Shown here piece after piece: positions 53,802 to 64,000 of a stretch of DNA of 64,000 nucleotides. The stretch is from Arion vulgaris (lineage: Eukaryota; Mollusca; Gastropoda; Stylommatophora; Arionidae), in contig CM036756.1 in assembly GCA_020796225.1 (NCBI GenBank), positions 64,992,144 through 65,056,143 on the forward strand. The letters are read 5' to 3'. Position 1 is the first letter of the stretch; each line of letters begins with the position of its first letter. The notes under the pieces were generated by a model. The model was not told the DNA's origin and did not search any database. It saw only the letters and a list, made by a program, of their open reading frames with translations. The position numbers were made by a program, and so were the translations under genes.

Positions 53802-54544
53802 AGAGACAGCATAGCGGAGCAAGTAGAAAATGACATTATTTTATAACATTTATTATATCCATGTTGCCAACTATTAAACAATAACTCTTATTAACACTTT
53901 CGTCCTTCTTAACCTATAAACTGGCTCACAGTATCTTTTAATATGACCGAAAACCAATATACTGGCTAACTCTGCAGACATTGCAACATAAATGCGTAGG
54001 TGAAAGGACGGAGAGAAAAGGTTTACTAATGTAGGGATCAAACAAAGTAGACCAAAATAAACAATACAACACGAGAGGAACTGGAAACCAAATGACGGAG
54101 ACAAATTGTAATGTAATTAAATTTGTAGTAATCTGTTTACTGTAAGACATTGACAAACATACTCTGACTACTAGATTAGAAATACAAATGAATAAAAATT
54201 TATTTTCGTGTCTGAAAGTTGACAAAAAAGATTATATTTACGGTTCAGTTAAATTTGTGTCTGACGAATATTTGCTTCTCAGTTCTACACTTTTACTATT
54301 TCGGTATCTTCTACATTGCAACAATAATTTGTAAGGCTAGTTTTTTCTTCTCAGCCACAAGGAGTTATGAGTTTTCACTCTTTTACCTATCAGGAGCAGG
54401 GGAGAGTACTTGACTTTTTTTGCAGACCCAGAAGACTCCAACAACTTCAGGCGTGATATGCCTAGAGTTGCAGACATTCATACTCAGGTAAAGGTTTACA
54501 AATAATGTTCTGCAACTATGATTCTTAAAGAGTTACAATATTAT
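53641..54544. other. Unassigned stretch with a GA-rich run
   Basis: Imperfect (GA)n at 53757-53806; the remainder shows no recognised feature. Confidence 0.35.
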
Positions 54545-55290
54545 GCAACTCATCATCATCATCAAGGTGCGTGTCCTTTACAGGACGTTGCTCCCTTTGC
54601 AACGCATTTGAAATTTTCTCTGTCTCTAGTCAGTTCACCCACTTCGCCGATGGTCATATTCATGGTTTCTTTAATATCTTGTAGCCATCTTCTTCTTGAT
54701 CTTCCTCTGTGTTCTGGGATCTTGGCCTCCAATACTGTTCTCTCCAGGCCATCGTGACGCTTGATGTGAGCAAAGTATCTAATTTTTCTGTGTAGTATAT
54801 GGTTTATCAGCCAGTTGTCGTTAACATTCAGTTCTTTCAGGACATCAGTGTTCTTCCTTTTTTCTGCAAATGGTTTTCGTAGGATCTTTCTGTAGCATTT
54901 AGTTTCGAAGGACTGTATTTTCGTTCTTGTTGTTTGTGTAATGGTCCATGATTCACAACCATAAGTAGCCACTGGGAAAATGCATGTTCTCAGTATTTTT
55001 AATTTTAATATTTTGCTGGTACTTTGTCACATGTTCTTCATAGTATTAAATTCCTGATTGCTATTGCCAATCATCTTGAGATCTCTTTGGAGCAGTCACC
55101 GTTATTGTTGACTATTCAGCCCATGTATTCGTAGTTCTTTACACTTTGAAGTTCTTCGTTGTTTTTTTTTAAATGTTAGGTGAGCCTTTTGCTTCGTCTG
55201 TTGGCACTATTTAAAAAAAATTCAAATATAGATGTTGGTCTTCGCTATGTTTCTTGATCGTCATGATTAGGTTTTTTTTTGCAACTGTGA
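54545..55290 (-). pseudogene. LINE C-terminal third
   Basis: The frame at 54562-54972 is 136 residues long: MATYGCESWTITQTTRTKIQ, then SFETKCYRKILRKPFAEKRK, WLINHILHRKIRYFAHIKRH, and HRGRSRRRWLQDIKETMNMT, ending KGATSCKGHAP. Upstream blocks are decayed. A CATCATCATCATC run at 54549 is the complement of its tail. This is the longest clean coding stretch of any LINE in the window, and so a relatively young copy. Confidence 0.85.
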
Positions 55291-55562
55291 CTTTTTTAAT
55301 GTTAAAAATATTATGCAACTATGATACTTATTATTGATCAGAGGATTATCACCTCTCTGCATTTTGACAAAGATCAAAGTGTAGTACTCACTTAACTAGC
55401 GGCCAGATGGTCGGAGCATTCATATAGCCTATAGGTGACTAAAATAAATTTAAACATATTCCAAACAGCTGTCATTCGAAAGAATGACAACTCTCGGAGG
55501 TTTTACACGTTCAACCGTAACTGAGTACTCCCGCTGCGGCACTACAGGGTAAGGGTCCGACA
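55291..55562. other. Unassigned stretch
   Basis: Nothing recognised. Confidence 0.3.
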
Positions 55563-55564
55563 CC

Positions 55565-55875
55565 AATCTTAAAAAAATGTTAACATATTTTACCTCTATG
55601 CTGTTTGAAGCAGAAATATTTAGCTATATGATTTTAACATATTACTCTAGCTGTTTGAAGGAAATATTTAGCATATATGATTTTCATATTTTACCTCTAT
55701 GCTGTTTAAGCAAAATATTTGACATATGATTTTAACATATTTTACTCTATGCTGTTACAGAAATATTAGATATATGTTTAACATATTTTACCTCTATGCT
55801 GTTTGAAGCAGAAATATTTAGCATATATGATTTTACATATTACCTCATGCTGTTTGACGAAATATTCATATATGA
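55565..55875. repeat. About 52-bp minisatellite
   Basis: The unit ATTTTACCTCTATGCTGTTT, then GAAGCAGAAATATTTAGC, then ATATGATTTTAACAT, repeats about six times with frequent small losses. Confidence 0.85.
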
Positions 55876-55879
55876 TTTT

Positions 55880-56400
55880 CAAAGCAAATTATGGTCTCTA
55901 TGATCGTTAAAACAAAAAGTATTTTGCAATTACGATATTCAAAGCGTAAGCAATATTTCAATTATGGTTCTAGAGTATATTTTCAATTATGGTTCTTAGA
56001 GGTAAGCAATATTTGCAATTATGATTCTTAAGGGTACAATATTTTGCAATTATGATTCTTAAGGTAAGCAATATTTTGCAATTATGATTCTTAAGGACAA
56101 TATTTTGCAATTATGATTCTTAAAGGGTAAGCAATATTTTGCAATTATGATTCTTAAAGGGTAAGCAATATTTTGCAATTATGATTCTTAAAGGGTAATA
56201 TTTTGCAATTATGATTCTTAAAGGTAGCAATATTTTGAATTATGATTCTTAAAGGTAAACAATATTTTGCAATTACGATATTCAAGAGTAAACAATATTT
56301 TGCAATTATGGTTCTTAAGAGTAAAAATATTTTCTTATGGTTCTTAAAGAGTAAACAATATTTTGCAATTATGGTTCTTAAAGCGTAAATTTAAACAATA
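55880..56400. repeat. About 34-bp minisatellite
   Basis: The unit GTAAGCAATATTTTGCAATT, then ATGATTCTTAAAGG, repeats about 15 times. Confidence 0.9.
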
Positions 56401-57046
56401 AATGTCTATGAACTGTGACATTTGGTTTTCAATTATATATTTTTTTTTTTTTTTACATTTTGAAACTATTAAAATTTGATTATATTATTACATGTTATAA
56501 TACATAATTATGTTTTCCAATATTTACAGTTTATTATCAACAAAAGAAAGATGTATTCATTATTTGTCGGTTATTTATTATGAGAAATGAGGAAAATATA
56601 TCACTTCGTGACAACTGGTAACATCAATGGCGAAAGAAACAGAACGACATAAAGAGAAAACTCTGGATAAACCTAACTTCATGGTACAGAAAAATGTCAA
56701 CATCAGAATTGATAGTCAGTACTCAAGAGTGACGTTTTTAGAAGTCCATGTTCGTCTACTTTCTCCGGCATGGCACATGACGATGATATGTTCTCTTTCT
56801 TCATCGATTCATAAACCTCTATCTACTAAAAAGTTAAAACATAATCATCTACTCATACCCATAATATGGACCCATTCAAATATGCACTACTTTGTTGCAA
56901 ATCTGACTTATTCCTGTTAAGGGTGACTATCCCGCAATTTTGTATTTTCTAAAAAATTCTGAAAACTTTTAAAATATGATATATAGTGGAAACTGCGGTT
57001 ACAGTACAATGTGGCAACAATGCGCATTATTAATTTCACCACGCCC
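56401..57046. other. Unassigned stretch with a 97-codon frame
   Basis: A frame at 56627-56920 (starting MAKETERHKEKTLDKPNFMV) has an acceptable start context but no recognisable domain. A poly-T run lies at 56440. Confidence 0.25.
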
Positions 57047-57303
57047 TGTGTTATCGCGGCTCGCAAGGGGAGCAACAAAATAGTAACAGTTTAACCTACA
57101 AGGCATGTCGCAAGAGGCGACTGAGTTAGGGAGCCTAGGAAGCTACCTAGTAAATAAACATTTTCGCAGAGATCGGATGTGCGCCTACTTGTAGGTGCAT
57201 AATTGGCACAATTTACAATCGCTCTAAGGCTCAGATAACTTACAAATCACAAAGAGTGGTTTAACAAGGGGTCGATATGAAGCGTTTGAAGATGAAGAAA
57301 GAA
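57047..57303 (+). mobile_element. SINE-F copy 9
   Basis: GTTATCGCGGCTCGCAAGGG, AGGCATGTCGCAAGAGGCGA, GCAGAGATCGGATGTGCG, AATCACAAAGAGTGGTTTAA and GAAGATGAAGAAAG. Confidence 0.75.
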
Positions 57304-57589
57304 CATTTCATTTATATAACTTTAACCTCCCAGAAACTGGTCTGATCGTACAAAAAGTAGGAAAAAAGGTACTTGAAACCAATTAAATGCACACTCCTCT
57401 CCACTTCCATATTCCCTACATTTTAGAATAGGATAATAAAAGAGACAATTGATTATAAAGTAATGCTGTATTAAAAGAAATCAAGACAAATTTGATGTCT
57501 TGTATATTGGTATTTCGACTAGAGACAGTCCTGTAATGCTTAGAATGGAATATGTCAACAACTAGGAGAATGTTGGTCAAGACAGATCA
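57304..57589. other. Unassigned stretch
   Basis: Nothing recognised. Confidence 0.3.
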
Positions 57590-57993
57590 GCCTGGCGCAC
57601 ACTTCTTCGACACGGTTCCTCGGCCTGCGAGGCGGGTAGAACAGCACGGATGGAACAAAAACGTCAAAATAGAAAGGCAGTAAAACTTCCCACAAGTGCA
57701 AACATATCTTGCCCACACTGTACAAAAACATTTCAAGCCGTATCGGGCTCACTAGTCATTTACGCACACACAGACAAACATAAAAGAATGGAACCACTGT
57801 TACCTGCCATGCATGTCGTAGGAGGCGACTAAGGAGGTATGGCTGAAATCGGATGCACATGTCCTAAACGTGTAGAGGTCTATGCGTTTAGGGGCCTACC
57901 AAACCAATGTGCAACGTATACACGTTCTTGGCAAAGACCAAACATATCACAAAGAGTGATTAAAATTGGTCGTGAAGAACGAACGCAAAGAAG
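57590..57993 (+). pseudogene. LINE C-terminus with C2H2 finger plus its 3' UTR (F2)
   Basis: The reading AWRTLLRHGSSACEAGRTAR, then MEQKRQNRKAVKLPTSANIS and CPHCTKTF continues, after a one-base slip, as SRIGLTSHLRTHRQT and a stop near 57784. CPHC...HLRTH is a C2H2 finger of the kind that ends some LINE proteins. The F2 sequence (GGAACCACTGTTACCTGCCA onward) follows at once and ends in GAA-rich sequence, so F2 is this LINE's 3' UTR. Confidence 0.75.
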
Positions 57994-58112
57994 ATAACGC
58001 AACTACATTCCCTTGGATAAAAATTTGTGTGGTCATCATCACCCGTGATGGACGAGCATCAGAATATGATAGCATTTACTGTAATGGAATTTACAGACTA
58101 AGTTAGTTAAAT

Positions 58113-58346
58113 GCATATCCTTTACATGACTTTGCAAATCAACCCAAGCTTTTTAACGCTGTTTGCGAATTTTCTAGGCATTATTACGTTCAGTAGTTTG
58201 CCATTGCTTTCTGAACGGGTGTGCCATCGTTCTTTTGTAAAAATCCACCCGAAACAATTTGCAACCGAATTGTCCGCAGCGTGATTTAAACGTCAGAACG
58301 TCGGGGTTAATAGACTGAGTCACTATCCCCTAAGCCACAGACGCCA
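58113..58346 (-). mobile_element. SINE-B copy 4
   Basis: GCATATCCTTTACATGACTT, TTGCCATTGCTTTCTGAACG, AACGTCGGGGTTAATAGACT and CCTAAGCCACAGACGCC. The flanks CTAAGTTAGTTAAAT and CTAAGTAGAGTAACAAAT suggest a decayed duplication. Confidence 0.75.
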
Positions 58347-58555
58347 CCTAAGTAGAGTAACAAATAATGTCTTGACATGTTTTATGGAGAGTCAATCCTA
58401 TGATGTCGTAAATATAGTGTCTAAACATTAACATTTGGTGTCTAAGCAAGACAAAATAACAATAATTATAGTATAAAATCATGCATATTCCCAGTAGCAA
58501 CCAAGACGAAGATGGATACAAAGTCTTATGGATAATGAAAAAATATTTGTCTACC

Positions 58556-58911
58556 CACAACCAACTCTAGATAACTAGGCTACAGAACTGACTGGGAATC
58601 CTTACCTAGATCAGAGCGGGGGCAGGATTATATATGTTTGATAGAACACTGCAAACTTATTTGCAATTTTACTAAATTCTGTGAGTCTATGGTTATTTAT
58701 TGGTGAAAAATATTCATAATATTGATATACCTTATTGTTAAACTTAATTTGTTGGATAATAACTTCGATTTAGCATGTTGTGTTGATTTTAAAATGAATT
58801 CGTCTATATACACCAATACTCTAATGCGATGTCACGTGGTGTTGTTTGGTCTGATTTCCCATAATTCTTACCCTGAGTACGAAGGCCCATAAGTTTTTAG
58901 TTGGCTTTGGT
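58556..58911 (-). mobile_element. MITE-G copy 2
   Basis: Reverse-complement counterpart of 517-877, colinear for about 355 bp, with ends CAACCAACTCTAG and, at the right, TTAGTTGGCTTTGG. TAGAC lies near both ends. Confidence 0.65.
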
Positions 58912-60099
58912 CTAACCCAGTATTCGCCAATATAGCTAATAATATAAAAATGGCTCCTCTACTTATTCCTTTTTATGAGAAAAAACAAAACATGATGTTG
59001 CAGGAAAGCAAGTGTTTAATGTACGTAGTATATTAATATTTAATTTAATGTTATCTATTAATATTAACTCATTCTGTACTAACTGCTGCAGGGTGCGCCG
59101 AGATTGTATATTAAAATAACTGAACTGCCACACACTGCGTCAAGCATTGTTTCATGTAAACTTAGTGTCACAATTACATCAACGTAGTCTGATCCAATTT
59201 CTAGTTTTTATCTACAACAAAGCTGTCTATTTCTACATCTTGGTCCAACCTGGAGTTTGATAAAATATGTTAATTGGAGGGAATTTATATATTTTTCAAA
59301 TGTTAGAAAAATGTATTCGATTTTAGCGAGTTTTTCATTTTGGTGGTGAATGCTTTAATTAGATTCGTTCAACTTTATCACCATGTACCAAGCATATTTT
59401 TATCTGTATATTTCTATACATCTTACCTGGGTATTTATTTTTGTCTCTCTTCAGTTTTTTTCTCCATGTTATTCTCTTGTGTGGAAATGGTTTAAAGTGT
59501 ATTGTATATCGTTATACTTTACCTGTACTTTTTGTCTGAAAAAGGCATTACCCATATCAATGTTGTCTCTTTTTTTATGTAAAATAACTCAAGTATGTTC
59601 TTACCAATAACATTTTTGTATAACAAGCTACCATTAATCTATTTGTTAAACAAGGTGAAATAACAGAAAGTAAGATAGTTTTAAGCTAAACTACTTTTTG
59701 TTATGTTTGGATATTTCGTCTCTGTACAATGGTTTTACTGCATTTGTTCTTATTGTGGATCTGTTTCTTATGCCAATGGTAGACTAAGTCTTTAAATCTT
59801 TCTCAGCAGGTGATGACTCCGCATTGAGGATTGGCTGTAATGTACTTATAACACTCCTTGTGTTTTGCATTAGCTCTAACCATACGACAAGCCACATGAC
59901 ATATCTCTGGCAGTACCAATTTTCACACAGACCATATTACGAACAAAATTAATAAACACTGGCCTAATTTACTTCTTAATGTTTCTATTGCATCAAATTT
60001 GGACTTGTTTGACTTGATTGTGAAATTGAACCTCGGACCCCAAGTCTACAAAGCAAGTGGATTAATCAGTATGCTATCGATGCTCTAATGTGTGCATAC
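58912..60099. other. Unassigned AT-rich stretch
   Basis: About 1.2 kb with no recognised repeat, RNA or conserved frame. Confidence 0.3.
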
Positions 60100-60330
60100 T
60101 GAGAGCTAATGTTGCACACTGCAATGCTGTAATTTGTCCATCTATTAATATTTCCCACACACTTGTGCCTTGATCTTCCTCTTGCTCATCTTCATTACAT
60201 CTTTTTGCAAATAGTGTTTTGGTCAATGTGTCATTTCTCTTTATATGTTGGAAATATTTGATTAGCTTGACTTTAATGGGAAGCTGAACAGTTTCACAAC
60301 GACTGCACTAGACATGCGGGCATTCAATTC
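60100..60330 (-). pseudogene. RTE LINE C-terminal remnant
   Basis: The minus reading VQLPIKVKLIKYFQHIKRND, then TLTKTLFAKRCNEDEQEEDQ and GTSVWEILIDGQI, aligns with the KLKYFGHIKRHDTL...EGK...GRQRTxWxDNI pattern. Frame is open for about 70 codons, but the RG-rich stretch is mutated. Confidence 0.5.
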
Positions 60331-60599
60331 TTCAGGCTTATGTCCCACCTGTCATACACCGCTCTAAAAGGAGGTACTACAAGCAGTAACGAGTTTTTTT
60401 TTACTTTAATTTCCTGTGCTAATTCTTTCTTCATTGCGAGCTTCCTATAACTTTTTTATTTGTCTGTCTTTCTATCCACGAAAAAGACATTCTTAAGTAT
60501 ATCAATTTCTCAAAATCACTAATTTTGTCATTAAAATGATTTTCTTCGCTTATTGCTTACTGAACAGAGCAAACTGCCTATGGAGTTTTCTACTACATA

Positions 60600-60785
60600 A
60601 TATCAGGAAAGAAGACGAGAGGAAGACCAAGGAAAAGGTGGATAGATAACGCAGTTGAAATCTGCCAGGGGACTAAAAAAAACCCATCACACAAGTCACC
60701 AGAGAGGCGCAAGACATATTCATAAAACCACAACACTGGGTTAACAACCCGGTAACAGTGTGCTGACAAAAGAAGAAGAAGATTG
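60600..60785 (+). pseudogene. LINE 3' end with GAA tail
   Basis: GKKTRGRPRKRWIDNAVEIC-type residues, then decayed sequence to GTGTGCTGACAAAAGAAGAA. This is the GRPRxRWxDN block and 3' UTR of an RTE-like LINE. Confidence 0.6.
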
Positions 60786-61500
60786 TTTACTGAACCGATG
60801 TCATATCACTGCGGTCAGACCCACAGGGGCGGTTTCTCCAAAAATAAGTCAAAGGGTATGCAAACTGGTAGTTTCTGTGGTTCTCTGACTAAACACACTA
60901 TTCCCTCCACCCCTCAGTCATCTAGTTCTACTCGCAGGAACGAGTAAATGCAAACTACCTAAATCGCCGGATAGATTAAACATTAATTTGATAAACATTA
61001 TTAAAAGAACAACAAATAAAGAAATAAAAAAGCAGAGTTTCTAATAAAAAAGTAATTAAAATTTGTTAGCTAAATTCATGTAGATTTCGAAAAATTAGAA
61101 GCAAAACTAGAATACGTCTACCAAATAATACGATGGAGTACATATGTTGTTCTCTCTCTCTCTCTGGTTATCTCTACGTTACTGGTTACAAGTGAAGTAA
61201 CTAAATAAGTAACATTTTCCACACACGACGTACGAATATAACTGAATTACGGTATTCAATTTGTACACATTTGGGACGTTGCAACTATATATGTTTTACA
61301 TAAATTACGTATAATATATGTTTACAAGCAAATAATGCAGCAGGGTTAAGTTAAATCTGCAACACACATATACATAATAAATACGATTAACTGGTTAAAT
61401 GTAGTACATATATTGGTAATCACATATTTTGTTTTAGCAATTTACAACAATGTCGGTTATACACATTCATCAACAAAGCAACTAGTATATACAGTATCTT

Positions 61501-61505
<5 letters not shown>
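60786..61505. other. Unassigned AT-rich stretch
   Basis: Nothing recognised. Confidence 0.3.

Positions 61506-61506
<1 letters not shown>

Positions 61507-61535
<29 letters not shown>
61507..61535. repeat. (TA)n microsatellite
   Basis: About 14 AT dinucleotides. Confidence 0.9.
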
Positions 61536-61536
<1 letters not shown>

Positions 61537-61679
61537 TATAAGCCCCATTGGTATTCGTACAATACATTATGCAATGAGTTATGTTAGCATTAGCATATTT
61601 ATTTATAGTCAACACCAAATAGCTTGCCAGCAGAACGTTTTGTCACTTTTAACAGTCCTTCGGAATTTCTCTCTCTTAT

Positions 61680-61990
61680 ATGCCAGATGTCCTGCCTCTG
61701 CAGCAGGCATGCTCAAAACCATCAGTTACATCATGAATCCACCTTCTCCGTGGTCTTCCTCTTCTCCTCTTTGTCAGGATGTCTCCTTCCATGATGGTCT
61801 TCTCCAGCCCTTCGTGTTTCTTTATATGTCCAAATTACTTTAATTTTCATATTCTTATATGTAGCATTAGCCAGGTTTCTTTTGGTTATGAGTTCTTTCT
61901 AGATAGATCTACTTGTTCTCTTCTCTATCCATGATATACAGAAGACTCTTCTGTAACACTTATATTCAAAAGTACATATATGTTTAATTT
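61680..61990 (-). pseudogene. LINE C-terminal remnant
   Basis: Complement of the plus-strand LINE at 47720: GGTCTTCTCCAGCCCTTCGT, TCCACCTTCTCCGTGGTCTT and CTTGTTCTCTTCTCTATCCA correspond to the KKHEGLEKTI, RRRGRPRRNW and DLYRK regions. Confidence 0.65.
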
Positions 61991-62504
61991 TATAGTAACA
62001 TTCAGAACAGGTTAACAATTGTTAGTATCATAAAAAGTACCACGTTTCTTTTTCAGAAATTAGCATATGAAGTGGATATCACTTCTTGTTTATATACAAT
62101 AGTGTTCTCTAGGTAGAAGGGCCAATTCCTTTCCACACGTGAGGAACGTCGAATATGGGATTGAACCCCAACCCTCTCTTTACTCACATTAAAACCAGGT
62201 TTTATTAACGCATTTATATTCAGAATTAACTTTTTAATAGAGGGCACTGTAGCTAAATCTATTATAAGTTTCTTATGATAGGCACCGGAGTACTACTATT
62301 CATATATAAACATGTGCAGAGTTAAGAACACTATTTTATAAATATACATGTTGTAGTCTACAATAAATGATACACAAGTACCATCGAATGGATCTTTTGA
62401 ATCTTCTTTCTTCTTCCTCGCAATCACCCTTAGACTGATATACCATATTTCCCCAAAAATCTCATTCATGTGGAAATCTAATTCATGCAGCCTTAGCATG
62501 AGTG
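61991..62504. other. Unassigned stretch with a possible tRNA-like B box
   Basis: The complement of 62130-62180 contains GGGGTTCAATCCCATATTCG, compatible with a B box, but no second copy supports a SINE here. Confidence 0.3.
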
Positions 62505-62645
62505 TGTTTTCGTCACAGCTTCAGCGCCATTTGGAGCGGAGATGTGTCCGGTTTCAGCCAGTGCTTACTGTGTTCGCTCTCCGACAGCCTTTGGCTGTCC
62601 AAAGCCGACCTGCAAGGCAGCAGGTTGATCCTTTGAATAATTTGC
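62505..62645 (-). repeat. Dispersed repeat R2, copy 2
   Basis: Reverse complement of the 8966-9116 block. Contains the hairpin GACAGCC TTT GGCTGTC at about 62583-62599, more perfect here. Confidence 0.5.
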
Positions 62646-62984
62646 TTTCTATTTAATATTTTGGTTCGGGAAAAGTCTTGTCTGACAATTGATACACATA
62701 TACCGATTTGTCAGGTGGTTTGACGTATCGTTCGAGTTAATATGATGTTTCAGACGGGAGTTAACATTATATGTATATATGTATGTATGCAGCAGCCGTA
62801 AAATACATAATCTGGTGATTTCTATTCATTAGAAATCAGAATATGTTAATATGATCCGTTTCTGAAATGAATACAATATATATATAAAGCAGAGACAGCG
62901 TAATGGTTAATGTACGTCTTTTGTATGTGCGTGGTCAGAGAGACACATTCAGATGCCTTTGTCAAACAAAGATTTGCAAATGAG

Positions 62985-63405
62985 TTTCGGTATGAGTGGA
63001 TGTCGTCTATATGAAGTTTCTAACCTCCAGAGGCTTACGTGGATATACTGTCCTGGGCATGCGGGTGTTGGCGGTAATGAGAGAGTGGATAGGCTTGCAT
63101 AAACTGCATCGATTGTTGGGGAGTTGAAGATGGATAAGGGGATGTTCTTCGATCTCTTCCCGACTGTTTGTTGGATGAGGACACTAAAATCGATGTTGAA
63201 TCGATCAAGCGATTTAGGCAGTTTGGAGTTTGCCGTTGTACAAGTCGAACTGGATGCCTGAGAGGCAGAGTGTGAGGTGTGTTTAATCAGCGAGCCACGG
63301 GAGCCATCAATATGCATACCTTTTGATATCTGTTGTGGTAGACTGAGAACCTATGGGTCTTCCCGGAGTGCAGTGACGTCAGTTTAGTAACCAATAACCA
63401 ACAAT
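62985..63405 (+). pseudogene. LINE RNase H remnant and 3' UTR
   Basis: The frame LTWIYCPGHAGVGGNERVDR, then a stop in place of the next residue, then TASIVGELKMDKG and, after a frameshift, DVLRSLPDCLLDEDTKIDVE. This is the HAGV-GNE-DRLA part of an RNase H domain. The 3' flank shares GTCAGTTTAGTAACCAATAA with 26.1 kb. Confidence 0.75.
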
Positions 63406-63711
63406 GATGTTCTCACTTCGATTAATGCTCTTGTGGACAATAGAGAAACATTGTTATATACAGATGATCGGCGTGATGTTGAATACATTACCTTTCAAGT
63501 TCAGTTAAGCAATTAAAAATGCAGAGCTAACACAGTATTTTCAGCTATACCTCGTGGTAAGAAAGAGTATACTGTACTTACTTATATATAAATATATACA
63601 TATATTGTCAAAGATACATGCATAGATAAGAAACAATCTTGTCTATTTAATCACTTCACTGCCACACAGTTTCTAGATTTTCTAAAGTGTGTTTAGAGAT
63701 TCTACTCTCTA
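63406..63711. other. Unassigned AT-rich stretch
   Basis: Nothing recognised. Confidence 0.3.
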
Positions 63712-64000
63712 CATTGATGCTTGTAGTAGTTGATGTAGTAGTTGATATAGTAGTTGATGTAGTAGTTGATGTAGTAGTTGATGTAGTAGCTGATTCCTAG
63801 TTGATGTAGTAGTTGATGTATTAGTTGATGTAGAAGTTGATGTAGTAGTTGATGTAGTGCTTGATGTAGTAGTTGATGTAGCAGTTGATGTAGTAGTTGA
63901 TGTAGTAGTTGATGTAGAAGTTGATGTAGTAGTTGATGTAGTAGTTGATGTAGTGCTGATGTAGTAGTTGATGTAGCAGTTGATGAGAAGTTGATGTAGA
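63712..64000. repeat. 12-bp minisatellite, continues past window end
   Basis: The unit GTTGATGTAGTA repeats about 24 times, with single-base variants, to the last base of the window. Confidence 0.95.

Noticed and set aside
56627..56920. 97-codon frame with a fair start context
   Set aside because: No recognised domain and AT-rich surroundings; could be a host exon, but nothing supports it.

Overview
The window looks like metazoan intergenic or intronic DNA. It is AT-rich and crowded with retrotransposon remnants, tRNA-headed SINEs, short inverted-repeat elements and minisatellites. Nothing looks prokaryotic: there are no operons, no ribosome binding sites and no long clean coding frames. The mix of RTE-like and RNase H-bearing LINEs, a Penelope-like element (PLE) with a GIY-YIG domain, hAT-type MITEs, a Helitron end and many tRNA-derived SINEs fits an invertebrate, possibly a mollusc or other lophotrochozoan. 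That placement is an inference, not proven. I found no host protein-coding gene, rRNA gene or intact tRNA gene that I can defend. Almost every long open frame is the translation of a tandem array or of a decayed element.

Layout. 1-7.0 kb: SINEs with nested insertions (a new short inverted-repeat element inside a SINE-C, a SINE-E inside a SINE-A), a 1.7 kb CT-rich minisatellite and a Helitron 3' end. 7-14.6 kb: LINE and SINE remnants, three hAT-like MITE-1 copies, two MITE-2 copies and a 0.9 kb ATC array. 14.9-17.1 kb: a 30-bp minisatellite abutting a decayed PLE (reverse transcriptase, then GIY-YIG endonuclease, then a conserved 3' motif). 17.4-24.5 kb: SINE-F, -E, -A and -D copies, a 1 kb 41-bp minisatellite and three LINE 3' ends. 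25-31 kb: AT-rich minisatellites with MITE-1 insertions and a long TA run. 31.5-37 kb: LINE 3' ends, an inverted pair of PLE termini, a 258-bp element with 20-bp perfect terminal repeats, and a SINE-A interrupted by a SINE-B. 37-49 kb: minisatellites, further SINE and LINE remnants, a G-quadruplex motif and more PLE termini. 49-53 kb: a second SINE-A interrupted by SINE-B, an RTE copy inside another RTE copy, and a SINE-E grown to 1.1 kb by about 38 copies of an internal 25-bp unit. 53-64 kb: minisatellites, a LINE C-terminus with a C2H2 finger joined to its 3' UTR, the second copy of the new inverted-repeat element, and a 12-bp array running off the window end.

The most useful signals are structural: target-site duplications that date nested insertions, two SINE-B insertions at the same place in SINE-A, satellite birth inside a SINE, a LINE 3' UTR shared with an abundant SINE, and repeated PLE termini with a hammerhead-like core. 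Family labels (SINE-A to -H, MITE-1, -2, -G, RTE-1 to -5) are local names, defined by copies compared within this window.
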